NCBI GenBank assembly: GCA_951812925.1
Contig: OX638370.1
Coordinates: 39,931,948-39,995,947, forward strand
Direction of reading: 5' to 3'
DNA: 64,000 nt
DNA from: Calliopum simillimum
Taxonomy: Eukaryota > Arthropoda > Insecta > Diptera > Lauxaniidae
The position numbers were made by a program, and so were the translations under genes. A model generated the notes under the pieces. The model was not told the origin of the DNA, searched no databases, and was given only the letters and a program-made list of their open reading frames with translations. Below, in pieces: positions 44,446 to 55,341 of this stretch; within the stretch, counting starts at the first letter, position 1, and each line of letters starts with the position of its first letter.

Positions 44446-45240
44446 TGTTGGAGAAGCGAGAGGTATAGAAAGTATATACATACGATATTCTTCATCAGCA
44501 TTACCTCCTGAGTCGATATAGCCATGTCGGTCTATCTGGCTGGGTATCCGTGCGTGGAATTTTTTTTTTTTCACGGGAAAACCAAGCCATATAATTCAAA
44601 GAAATTTGGTACACTGCCTTCGTCGTCAAAGTTAGCTCGTGGGATTGAAAATGAGGCGCCTTCCTTATAAGTAAAAGTTTCGAAATGCTATACTGAAAAA
44701 GTTTTTCGAGATAATCCCACAAAATTTCACTCAAACACTTAGCGCCGTTTTCACAATGTTCAGTTAAAATTTAACTTTCAGATAAATAAAAATTTTGTAT
44801 GAAATTTTATGTCAAAGTGCCAGTTAAAGTTCCAGTTAATGCTTAACTGGACATTGTAAAATTGGCCCTTAAAGTTATAAATGCAAGTTCAGAGCAAAAA
44901 CTAGACCAAATCGGGCGAAAGGGCGTTCACCTCCGATAATAGCAAAAGCTTCAAAATGCTATGCTGAACGCTTTTTTTGGGATAATCAAACCAAATTTGA
45001 CTCAAACACTAAGAACATGAAGTACAGGCTCTGAGAAAAAACTAAACGAACTCAAACAAGAGCGCGTGGCATATCCCATCCAAGCAAAATTTACGCAATT
45101 CTGTAGTGCAAGTGTTAATCGACGTAATAAATACAAATTTCGCATAGATCGGAGCAAAAACAAAGTGAATTCGGTTTAGAGGGCGTAGCACCTCCCACGT
45201 AAGCGAAAATTTCAAAATACTACTGTGTAGGGTATTTAAT
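44446..45240 (-). repeat. Array A, inverse, with module
   Basis: Module (AGAAAGTATATACATACGAT, ACCTCCTGAGTCGATATAGC) at 44460-44660. Units follow with AAGGGCGTTCACCTCC (44920), GAGCGCGTGGCATATCCCAT (45061) and AGGGCGTAGCACCTCCCACG (45180). A 127-bp MITE interrupts it at 44742. Confidence 0.75.
44742..44868 (-). mobile_element. 127-bp MITE, copy 1, TTA target duplication
   Basis: Terminal repeats TTTCACAATGTTCAGTTAA / TTAACTGGACATTGTAAAAT. Flanking TTA at 44739-44741 and 44869-44871. It sits in an array A unit whose uninterrupted relatives lack it, which confirms insertion. Opposite orientation to copy 2, same length. Confidence 0.82.
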
Positions 45241-45283
45241 TTTTGGCCAAGCCAAATGTAACACCCTTACTATTTTCAGCTTA

Positions 45284-45410
45284 GGGCCAATTTCACAATG
45301 TTCAGTTAAGCTTTAACTGGAACTTTAACTGGCATTTTGACATAAAATTTCATACAAAATTTTTATTTATATGAAAGTTAAATTTTAACTGAACATTGTG
45401 AAATTGGCCC
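45284..45410 (+). mobile_element. 127-bp MITE, copy 2, TTA target duplication
   Basis: GGGCCAATTTCACAATGTTC at the left is mirrored by GAACATTGTGAAATTGGCCC at the right. TTA flanks at 45281-45283 and 45411-45413. Confidence 0.85.
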
Positions 45411-45413
45411 TTA

Positions 45414-46712
45414 ATATCATAAATTATACACCATGAACAAAATTTTTCATGAAAATAGAGTCGAATTTCATTAATTTCTAACAAAATGTCAGCCAATTCA
45501 TGTCATGACACCTTGAATGGCCTTATACTACTTTCAAAAAAACGATTCAAATATTAAAAATTAGTAAATTCTAACTGAAAGTTAAATCATATCATGGAGT
45601 TAATACTACAACTAGATTGATATCTAAGTTTAAGTATACAGAAACAAGAAGAAAAACCAGATCTACTTCCTAAGCATGTCAGTTTTTTTTTTAAATTATC
45701 GTCCCCAATCGAATTTATTAAAAAGCAAAAAAAAAAAAAATCCCAAACAAAAAACGAATTTCAAATTAGCAATGAAAATATCTAGTTTTAGTAGCGACCT
45801 GGCGATATCGTGTTAATAATTTGCCGTGTTTTGGTTGTTTCTCAATTTGTTATATTTCGGTGTTAGAAAAATGGATTTGATAATTATCGATCTTTAAATG
45901 ACTTACATTAAATTTAATTAAAAATAATTTTCAGAAAAAAATATGTTTTAATTTTATGCTCTTATTTCAAATTTAGCATAGGTTAATTATAACCAAATCT
46001 TCATACATCTAATCAAATTGGTTTTTGTGTGTAATGTTGAAATATCAACACCTTGCGGGGCTACTACGGCTCATATCAAAATAATTGAAAAATGTAAAAC
46101 ATTATTGCAGTGTCATTATGGCTTTAAAGACTTTGTAAGTATGACATAATGTTAGATGTTCATATGTATGTTTGTACGTAAAGAAAGAAATTTAAGATCA
46201 TTGAATTTAATGATTTGATTACCACAAGAAAAAAAAAACATGCCGGATTTTTTCCTTCAGCGTAGATAGATAGCATCATTAAAAATTGCAAAAGTTTGTT
46301 ATTTTCGATCGATTTAAAATTTGTTATTTTCCGTTTTTTTGTTTTTCATAAACTTTGTCTAGTTGTTAGTTAAAACTGCTTTCACTTTTTCTTGCAGGTC
46401 TTGAAATTTGAAACTCATTATCAAAAAATTACCATATTGCTTTGAGGGTATGTAAATTATCAATGATAAATTTCATCACAGCATGTTATTATACATAGTT
46501 AAAACATATATATATTTTAAAAAAAAAAAAAAAAAGATTTTAGTGATAACATTTGTCATGTTTGTAATGTTGCAAATATGTAATTATATATTATATATTT
46601 ATATATGAGACAGTTATTGCCAGAGTGGGCCATCCCAATTAAAGTTTTGCTTCTCATCAAATTTTCGTGAGCTTAAAATAATAATCTTATCAGTGATTAG
46701 TGATGAGCAAAA
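45414..46712. other. Intergenic, no gene seen
   Basis: AT-rich with long poly(A) tracts (45725, 46520). No transposon ends or coding frames recognised. Confidence 0.45.
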
Positions 46713-47097
46713 TAAGTCTTGGTCTTGAATAATGGTCTTGGTAATTTTTGGAGACCAAGACCAAGACGTTGATATAATTTCAAGACCAAATTCCAAACTG
46801 CTATGGTCTTGGTATTGGTCACGATGATCATCACGACCAAGACTGCTTTTCAGTCTTTGTAATTTATAGTTAATGTCACACCCCTTTCAAGCATAAAAAC
46901 ATCTCTTAATTTGAAATTTTGCATCTTAAATGCCCAATAGCTTTTTAAAAATAAGGTTTGGAAATTTTGAATGCTAAACAATTTTTAGAAATTTTTTCAA
47001 GACGTACCCCAAGAATCAATGCCTAAGATCAATTCCAAAACCAAAACTCAATATCAAAAGCAAGATCAAGACTCAATGTCCAAGATCAAGACCAAGA
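46713..47097. repeat. Degenerate GGTCTT/AAGACC hexamer repeat
   Basis: GGTCTTGG and CCAAGACC motifs recur (46718-46860), with reversed strand sense between blocks. A second stretch at 47000-47097 is rich in AAGATCAAGACC. Short relatives occur near 26205-26250. Confidence 0.6.
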
Positions 47098-47098
47098 C

Positions 47099-47578
47099 GG
47101 CTATGGTTTATTATGAAAGTGGGCCAAGTCCAAAGTAATACACATCATCAGGCCTGTTCCGTAATCCACGTGGTTTCAATTACTTTTCATTTAGGAGGCT
47201 TTTTGATGAAATGGGTGAGTCACACGAGAAAAGTATTAGAATCTTTTTTGTGGAGAATTACAGGTTCAACAAATAATATTGATTTTCCACAAAAAATATC
47301 ATCATACTTTTTATCGTGTGACTCACCATTTTCATCGAAAAGCCTTCTAAATGAAAAGTAATTGAAAACACACGGATTACGGAACAGGTCTGTATGTGTC
47401 ATAATGATCGCTTATTTGACCGACATCATCTTTTCAACAAAATGCCATCAATTTCACATTATCAAGTAAACTTTCGTGAAAATGGAAATCAATTTTCTTC
47501 ATTTCTTACAAAATTTCATCCAAGTCACATTACTTTTGCCTCATTTTGGACTTGTCCTACTTTCATAATAAACGGCTC
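47099..47578. mobile_element. Inverted-repeat element enclosing a 242-bp MITE
   Basis: Outer arms (47099-47150, 47520-47578) share TTTATTATGAAAGTRGGMCA and AAGTCCAAA. The inner MITE (47150-47391) has AGRCCTGTTCCGTAATCC ends and near-palindromic arms (CAATTACTTTTCATTTAG, GGTGAGTCACACGA). Non-coding. Confidence 0.75.
47150..47391. mobile_element. 242-bp palindromic MITE
   Basis: Arms of about 85 bp each mirror from AGGCCTGTTCCGTAATCC inward to GGTGAGTCACACGA / TCGTGTGACTCACC. The loop is about 75 bp. Confidence 0.8.
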
Positions 47579-47939
47579 ATATATTATAGTATTTTGAGAA
47601 CCTTTTTTGGTCATATTTACATTACTTATTTAAAAAAAAAAAAAATTGGTAGTAGTATCTTTTTCGTAAGCTTTTTTGCTTGAAAACACAGTTTTTATTC
47701 ATTTTAGTGGAGTTTGAAAATGAAAATGTATTGAGCTTGATTTCATTCTGTCTGTAAGAAACTGAATAAATGAAATTTTGTCCGCTGTGTATGTCATCAA
47801 AATTAATTTGGAGGATTGAAACTTAGTAAAGTGAACTATGACAATTACATATATGGTGCATATGAATATCAAAATAAACACAATTGAATGTGATTTCGTT
47901 TTCGGTTGAATTCGAGCGCGAGTTAACATGGTTACTTGT

Positions 47940-49240
47940 TTGGTGGCACTTTTATTCGGTATATACCAAAAAGTAGAAATGAACCCAATTACTGAAGGTG
48001 ATATGGTTCCGCTGCCATTTCTTCGTTTGCATGTTATACTTGGGATAGTTGGGAGTACAAATATAAAGCACTTGGGCGTACAGTCAGTCCAGAATAACAG
48101 AATTTTAGTAAGGTCACTTGTATTCAAAGTTTTCACAGCGTTTTCTTAAACACTAGAGTTCGCCTTGTGGCCGAAATTCGACCATTTCGATTTGACCACA
48201 AAACAAAGGAAAAAGTTTTTATACCCTTCCTTGGTCGATAAAACACAAAAAGCTTTTAATATTCTTCCTTAGGGTTCAGGCTATCTACATCGGTGCAGCA
48301 GCTAAGTTGCAATATCGTACTTTCCATTTAGAGGCGTGTAACTCCTACTATAGAGCAAACAGTTTTTGATATCTTTCTGTACCAAAATTCATAAAAATCA
48401 ATCATGCTATCGTGCTATATAGTGCTTACTCTATATCTATACCAAATTTCATAAAAATCGTATGCAGTATTTTCGCCGTGAGAGCGTTTTTCCCATTTAG
48501 GGGCGTGGCACTATCCACTAAAATATAATGGTCATGTTATCGTTCCTTAGTTCCAATCCTACCTCCATACCAAATTTCGTTGAAACCGATGCTGCGGTTT
48601 AGCTGTGAGAGCGTTTTTTCCATTTAGGGGCGTAGCACCGCCCACTGAAAAACATAATGGTCATATTATCGTTCCTTAGTGTTAACTCTATCTCCACACC
48701 AAATTTCGTTAAAATCGATGCAGCGGTTTAGCTGTGAGAGCGTTTGTTTCATTTAAGGGCGTGGCACCGCCCACTGAAAAATGTAATGGTCATATTATCA
48801 TTCCTTAATGCTAACCCTACCTCCGATCAAATTTCGTTAAAATCGATGCAGCGGTTTAGCTGTGAGAGCGTTTTTTTCATTTAGGGGCGTGGCACCGCCC
48901 ACTTTAAAAAAATATATAGTCCTATGCACTGCTCCTCCTCACGACCTTTCCAACAAAAAAAAAAAATCAAGCAAATCGGTTGAGATTTAGGTATAGAAAC
49001 AGGGACCTAACCGATTTCGTTTGCCTATTTATATATAGATTAGAGAAAACCTCAAATTTGTCAGGTAAAAATAGACTGAAGGTCCTACCCGACTAAAATT
49101 TTGCTATTCTGGAGTGACTGTTCATTCAAGCGCTTCATATTTGTACTCCTAAATATCTTACAACATTCAAAGGGAGAAATGGCACTAGAACCATATCACG
49201 CTCAGTAATTGGGTCCATTTCTCCTATTCAGTATAAACCA
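47940..49240. mobile_element. Foldback element FB-12 enclosing array B
   Basis: Arms 47940-48127 and 49077-49240 mirror: GAACCCAATTACTGAAGGTG against its reverse-strand partner at about 49205, GGAGTACAAATATRAAGC, and CAGAATAACARAATTTTAGT. The interior is array B. The 145-codon and 73-codon frames that cover the left arm are therefore repeat sequence, not genes. Confidence 0.75.
48290..49041 (+). repeat. Array B (about 6 units of about 120 bp)
   Basis: Units carry TTTAGGGGCGTGGCACCGCC at about 48495, 48623, 48753 and 48882, preceded by GCAGCGGTTTAGCTGTGAGA and followed by CCAAATTTCGTTAAAATCGA. The end segment is CACTGCTCCTCCTCACGACC, then CTAACCGATTTCGTTTGCCT. Non-coding. Confidence 0.82.
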
Positions 49241-49335
49241 TTCAAAATGTTCAGAAATGATATTAAGTGAAATCTCGCCTACACCAATGACTTCGAAAAA
49301 CTCTTACCTGTATACAAGAAAATAAAAACAAGAGA

Positions 49336-49510
49336 TTGGTTACTAGCTATGCTTCTTCCAATGAAGATGAAGATAATATTTTATTCCAAGATAAATCTGA
49401 CGGGCGCGTTGGAAGTGGAGGAGACTATGGACAAATCACTAAGCCAGATGATTGGATCCAATGCGTAACGTGCCTTATGTGGTCACATGAAACATGTAGA
49501 TCTTATTCGA
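49336..49510 (+). pseudogene. Pogo-like transposase C-terminal fragment
   Basis: The frame has SSNEDEDNILFQDKSDGRVG followed by KPDDWIQCVTCLMWSHETC. This acidic linker plus Cys/His finger layout matches the C-terminus of insect pogo/DDE_1 transposases and the piece at 33600-33760. No catalytic domain is present. The ORF continues to 49668 without similarity. Confidence 0.55.
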
Positions 49511-49819
49511 AAACATGCAGGGCCGGCGTTACCATAAATGCTGAGTGTGCAAAGAGTGCGTATAGAAATATTTTGTATATAAAAAATATAGCGCAACCAC
49601 ATATATATTGTGTGCACATTAGTTTGGGATATTTCTTCCAATATGTAGGTACATACATATGTGCATAAAAATTGTAATTTATTTACATTTTCCGTGTTAA
49701 AAATCAAGCAATGTAAACTTGCTAGGTTTCCCGGCATTTTTGCGCCAAATTTTTTTTTTGCGGTAAGAAGAGCAGGTGCATGAAATTAACTGCAACTTTT
49801 AGCATCAAATATTCAACAG

Positions 49820-49905
49820 AGGCATTAGTTCAGCTGGTGGTAAGATCGTCGCCTGGTAACGCTGAAGTCGTGGGTTCCACTTCCCAGCGAATCCGAAAAT
49901 TTTTT
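49820..49905 (+). repeat. tRNA-like (SINE head) sequence with Pol III boxes
   Basis: A box TAGTTCAGCTG (49826-49836) fits TRGYNNANNNG exactly. A B box-like GGTTCCACTTCC (49873-49884) differs from consensus by one base and one insertion. A long poly(T) follows (49901 onward). The arms do not fold into a clean cloverleaf and the acceptor ends do not pair, so it is a tRNA-derived SINE head or tRNA relic rather than a working tRNA gene. Confidence 0.5.
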
Positions 49906-50227
49906 TTTTGGATCTTTTTGAATTATTTTTTTTTTTTTTTTTGTTTTTGTTTTGGTTTTTGTTTTGTTTTTCTGGGTAAATACGCTTATCACATTAATGG
50001 GTCGAATTTTAGAAATGAATATTTTCCATGCACAGTTGAATGAGTTTCTGTGCTAAGATGGCAAAATATTCCAATTTTTTTTGTAGGAGCTGGCAAAATC
50101 ATTCATCACGCCATTCGGATAACAAAATTAAAGGCATATATACGTATACGATATTTACGATTTTTATCAGCAAATGTCGGCTCCTGAAAAATTCATAAAA
50201 CTGGATATACGAGTATCATGCGATGTT
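49906..50227. other. Intergenic, poly(T)/TTTTG-rich then unique
   Basis: A T-rich tract to about 49970, then AT-rich DNA. Nothing recognised. Confidence 0.4.
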
Positions 50228-52035
50228 AGCACACGGCTCGCTTTAACTTGGTTTTACCTCGATGTCGGTAGACTTCAGGTTTTTTGATGCAAAGTTTTTC
50301 ACTGGAGTCTAAATATACAGAAAAAGTTTTTTTTTAAATCGCTCATCGAGCTAATCGATTTTCAGGGTCGAATTATTTCTTCACGTTATTTCTGTATCAA
50401 AAAAAAAAAAGTTAACTGATAAACTGAGTATGCAGTTATTTTTCCGTTCATTTGCAGATTCAAAAATGGTATTTTTGAAAATTTTACCTAAAAAAATTAT
50501 AAGCATTTTAATAAAAAAGTGAATTTTTGCGTTTTATTTTTAGAAAATTGGCAACAAACGAAAACAAAGAAAATTATTTTCAATGGTAATTTTAATGCTG
50601 AGTCCGAACCCAGCCTTGGAATTGCTATATCTTCTCATTAAATAACGCGAAACGCTGGCTCCAAAGCGAAAATAAGCAACTGCACGAAATAAGCTGTGAC
50701 TTGAATTTCCCCTGCTCGGTCGGTTTTTTCCGCCTTAAGCGTCTCGGAATCAAATTATGCGGATTTTTTTTTACTTATTATTAACAATAGACATTCCCGT
50801 CTAAGCCTGCATTTAAAATTTGATGATATTTGTATTAGTTTTAAAGATACAGTGTTTTAAAGTTAAAAAAAATTACTGCACGATATAAGCTGTGAGCCAC
50901 TGTATATGGTTTTTGAAAAATCTTAACCTACAAGATTTATTTTTTGAGGTTATATAACCAAATAAGGAAGTCCTGAATCACAAATTTTGATAACGTAGCC
51001 TGAAGCCCCAGTCTTTTATTTCATAACTTAGCTTCAATTATGTTGATAACTTTCTTCGTCTTTGAATTATCGTAAGCTGAAATATCAAAATAACGTGGAT
51101 TTTTGCTTTTGTCACCTTTTCAGGTTGGAATAATTTTAAGGAGAAAAAAGATATCGATATAATTTAAGCTGGATTTTAAACTAAAAGAATAGGGCTTGAA
51201 GCTGCCCAATAAGGTTTTATGGCAAAGGATTTTCTTGTTCTATTATATAACCTCAAAAGTATCAAAAAAAAAAAAAAAAAATTATTTTTAAATTTTTATG
51301 TGTGTACAAAATGCATAAAAAACACTGCGCAACACAAAAATCGAAACTTGGGTTCCGAAAACTTTTTTTGACTAATTAAAAGTCACTGATTTAGAATCCG
51401 GCAATCGTTTTTTTCTATCACGTCTGAGATCCGAATTATCCTTGGTTTAAAGTGCAGAAAACGCTATTTTCAGACATATGGCGTGCTTTCAGGAAGTAGT
51501 GTAGTTCACTTTTGTTAGCGGCATTGAATAACTCTGATCTTCCCCTTCAAAAGTTTGTTTTTAACTTTTCCAATTAGATCATTACTTTCCGAGATATCAA
51601 CCATTAAAGTAAAGGTATACAAATTTAATATAGTTCTTTACAGAGATTTGCGATACTTTTATTCTACTCGGGAAGTAATGATCAAATTGGGAAAGTTAAA
51701 AATATCGTTTGGAGAAAAATATCAGGATTATTCAATGCCGAACTACATTTCTGCACTTTAAACCAAATTTTCAAAAATACCATTTTTGAATCTGCAAATG
51801 AACGGAAAAATAACTGCATACTCAGTTTGTCAGTTAACTTTTTTTTTTTTGATACAGTAACAATGTGAAGAACATTTGGTAACTGAAATTCGACGTTGAA
51901 AATCGATTAGCTCGATGAGCGATTTAAAAAAAAAATCTTTTTCTGTATATTTGGTCCCCAGTGAAAAACTTTGCATCAAAAAACCTGAAGTCTGCCGACA
52001 TCGAGGTAAAACCAAGTTAAAACAAGCCGTGAGCA
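50228..52035. mobile_element. Foldback element FB-8 (arms about 250 bp)
   Basis: Tips near AGCACACGGCT / AGCCGTGAGCA. Arms share TTGGTTTTACCTCGATGTCG, GACTTCAGGTTTTTTGATGC and TTTTTCACTGG. The interior includes TGCTGAGTCCGAACCCAGCC and a CAGACATATGGCGTGCTTTC segment shared with 27590-27800. Non-coding. Confidence 0.82.
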
Positions 52036-52080
52036 TATTTTTTTACTCAAAAAAAAAAAAAAAAAAAAAAAATTAGTTAC

Positions 52081-54000
52081 ACACGGTGGTTTTTAAAAAA
52101 TTTCAACTTTTTGAAATACCACCCGCGATTTTTTTCGGGGATAGTGTTGGGGGACCCTTCTAGTATCAGAATCCGGGAACCGCGAAATCAAACGTCCAGC
52201 CGTTTTTTTTTTTTTTTCGACATTTTAGTTTTTTTAACGATTTTTGAGAATGTCTCGGATTTATATACATATTATGTACACATATATATGTATGTACGTA
52301 CATATATATACTTGTATATGTATATATGTGTAATATATATATATGTATATATATATACATACATGCATTCATACATATAAAAGGTATCGTTTCCGCACCA
52401 TTTATTATAAAAAAAAATCGGTTTTTTCGTATATAAAAAAACACAAACAAAAACCGGATACAGCAGTAGTCACTCCAGATGTGATTTTTGATGCTTAATC
52501 CGAATCCGGTCTTAGAATTGCTCTATTACTTCTGGACTTTGAGATATCCCTACATATATGTATAAAGGACACCACTTTTTTTCCTATTTTTGAAGTTATA
52601 TAACAAGATAAGATAATATTATGCCGTAAAATCTGGTATGACAGTTAATAGCCCTAGTTTTTTTCTTGAAAACTCAATCAAACCGATAACGATATCTTTT
52701 TTTTTGTCGGAGATATCTTTACCTAAAAAGTTAAAAAAGTGCAAAAACACGATTTTTGGCTATATTGGATGTTATATGCAGGACACACAAAATTCTTCTG
52801 TGAATTTCTATTACCAGAAACATTTAGTACTTTCTTTTGGCTTTCAATTGAGCTATTAAATGTTCATCTGCAATATTTCTTTACAAAGTTATGACCATTT
52901 AAAAATTACATTATGAAGTGCAAACTCACAGGGGTGCCACTAAAATATAGTGTACGAGTATTTCTTATATACGTATTGCTGCAACATGTCGTCTTAAAAT
53001 AGTCATAACTTTTAAGAAAACTATTACAAGAGACCACTTGTTAGCTCATTTTGAAGACAAAGAATGGTTTTAAATGTGTCGCTTAGTAAAAAAGAGCAGA
53101 CGAGTTTCGTCCGTACTGCATACAACCTCAACTATAGCCGAAAACCGAGATTTTTCACTTTGAGTTTCATGGTGTGATTTTAAAGTTAACATAACTTTGC
53201 AGAGAAATATTGCAGATAAACATTTAATAGCTCAATTGAAAGCCAAAAGAAAGTACTAAATGTTTCTGGTAATAGAAATTCACAGAAGAATTTTGTGTGT
53301 CCTGCATATAACATCCAATATAGCCAAAAATCGTGTTTTTGCACTTTTTTAACTTTTTAGGTAAAGATATCTCCGACAAAAAAAAAGATATCGTTATCGG
53401 TTTGATTGAGTTTTCAAGAAAAAAACTAGGGCTATTAACTGTCATACCAGATTTTACGGCATAATATTATCTTATCTTGTTATATAACTTCAAAAACAGG
53501 AAAAAAAGTGGTGTCCTTTATACATATATGTAGGGATATCTCAAAGTCCAGAAGTAATAGAGCAATTCTAAGACCGGATTCGGATTAAGCATCAAAAATC
53601 ACATCTGGAGTGACTATTGCTGTATCCGGTTTTTGTTTGTGTTTTTTTATATACGAAAAAACCGATTTTTTTTTTAAATAAATGGTGCGGAAACGATACC
53701 TTTTATATGTATGTATGCATGTATGTATATATATATACATGTATATATATTACACATATATACATATACAAGTATATATATGTACGTACATACATATATA
53801 TGTGTACATAATATGTATATAAATCCGAGACATTCTCAAAAATCGTTAAAAAAACTAAAAAGTCAAAAAAAAAAAAAACGGCTGGACGTTCGATTTCGCG
53901 GTTCCCGGATTCTGATACTAGAAGGGTCCCCCAACACTATCCCCGAAAAAAATCGCGGGTGGTATTTCAAAAAGTTGAAATTTTTTAAAAACCACCGTGT
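52081..54000. mobile_element. Foldback element FB-9 (near-perfect arms of about 810 bp)
   Basis: Arms 52081-52893 and 53188-54000 start ACACGGTGGTTTTTAAAAAA and mirror with very few differences, including a TA-rich microsatellite tract (52260-52380, 53700-53820). An identical 73-codon open frame appears in both arms on opposite strands. It carries the shared motif ATCCGAATCCGGTCTTAGAA at 52498 and its mirror. The centre is only about 290 bp. The high arm identity implies recent insertion or arm homogenisation. Confidence 0.9.
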
Positions 54001-55341
54001 ACATTGATATAAAGTGAAAATATGGCGCATTAGACGAAAATACGATTTAGAGGGCACAAAACATTAATTTTGAAAAGCTTAGATGTAAAAAATAACTAAA
54101 AGAATTTGTTAAACGGAATTAAAAATGTAAAATTTTCGAAGCGCATTTTTTCAAAGCTGTCTGTTTTTCAAAGTGCTAAATTCCGTATTGTGAGATGATT
54201 TTATGTTTGAAAGGGGCGTGGTCCTTATATTTGCTATTAATAATCAAGACCACAATGAAACCAAGAAAAAAGCTGCTAAGTTCAGCATCTGTGGTATAAA
54301 GCTAAGTAAAACCTCAACTGGTCCTAAGTCTCAACTTTGAAACTTTTGACATTTATTATACGTACAATAAATTTAGACAATACAAGAAATCTATTGATAA
54401 AAATTCGTAGAATACATTTTGGAATTGCAGCATTGAATCTATTGATTATGGCAAAACTGTATGAGATTAAAGTTAAGTATTGAGAAATGCAAAAATTGTA
54501 TGAAAAGAGTATTTTAAGAGTAATCCAAAGATACTCATGATGTACTCTCACCTGTAACAACGTTAACAAGTATCGACCGTTTGCGATCGCCGTGTGTGGA
54601 TACAAATCAGATAGTAGTCTAGTGGATGTTTTAGAACTATATACAGACATATGTTTTTCAAAAATCCATTCAGACGTATCCATTAGACTGCTTAAAAAAA
54701 TTTTTTTTGTTTCTTTTTAAATCGGTAGTTGAAAGGATAGAATATAATAGTTCTGGTGCAAAGAGAGCTCCTAATAAGTATTTACTGATGATGCATTTTA
54801 TTTCTTTGATTTTAGTATTAGTTGTATGGTAACGAGTATTTTTGTGTATACCTCGTGAAAGAGAAAACTTACGCAAATGGCGGCAATTCCATGGGAAGAA
54901 AATAAAATTTTTCATAAAATAATTTCTAATGATTTTCTTTTCGTGAAGATGTCATTTCATTAGTTTTTAAATGTTCAAAATAAAGGATTACTTTAAAAAT
55001 TAAAAAAAAAAAAACATATTTCATAATAAAAATAACAGAAATTATGATCTCTTTGAAATATGTTCTCTATTTTTAACCCATTTGTTGCATCGGCTAGTCA
55101 TAAAATAGCTGCAACACCACTCGTTTTGTTCGACAGCTAAATAGCTGACATTTTTGCGAAAAAAAATATTAAAAAGTATTTTTTTTATGAAGAATTGCAT
55201 GTTGTTTTCAATGTTATTAGCCTCATTCGTCTCAGTTTTTTCGTTCACGAGATATATACAAATCAATTTTGAAAAGTACTTTTTACCCTACAAGTTATAC
55301 TAAAAATAAAGAAGAGGATGCGCCACCAGTAAATATTAGTA
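54001..55341. other. Intergenic, no supported gene
   Basis: Minus-strand frames of 119 codons (54324-54683) and 81 codons (54670-54915) occur, but show no recognised family, splice support or signal peptide. Otherwise AT-rich. Confidence 0.35.

Noticed and set aside
47699..48136. 145-codon minus-strand ORF with hydrophobic stretches, and a 73-codon plus-strand ORF over it
   Set aside because: The right part lies in the left arm of FB-12 and is mirrored at 49077-49240, where the frames are broken. It is repeat sequence.
52638..53445. Identical 73-codon ORFs on opposite strands
   Set aside because: They are mirror images in the two FB-9 arms, not a duplicated gene.
54324..54915. 119- and 81-codon overlapping minus-strand ORFs
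   Set aside because: No recognised domain, unusual composition, AT-rich context; not enough to call a gene.
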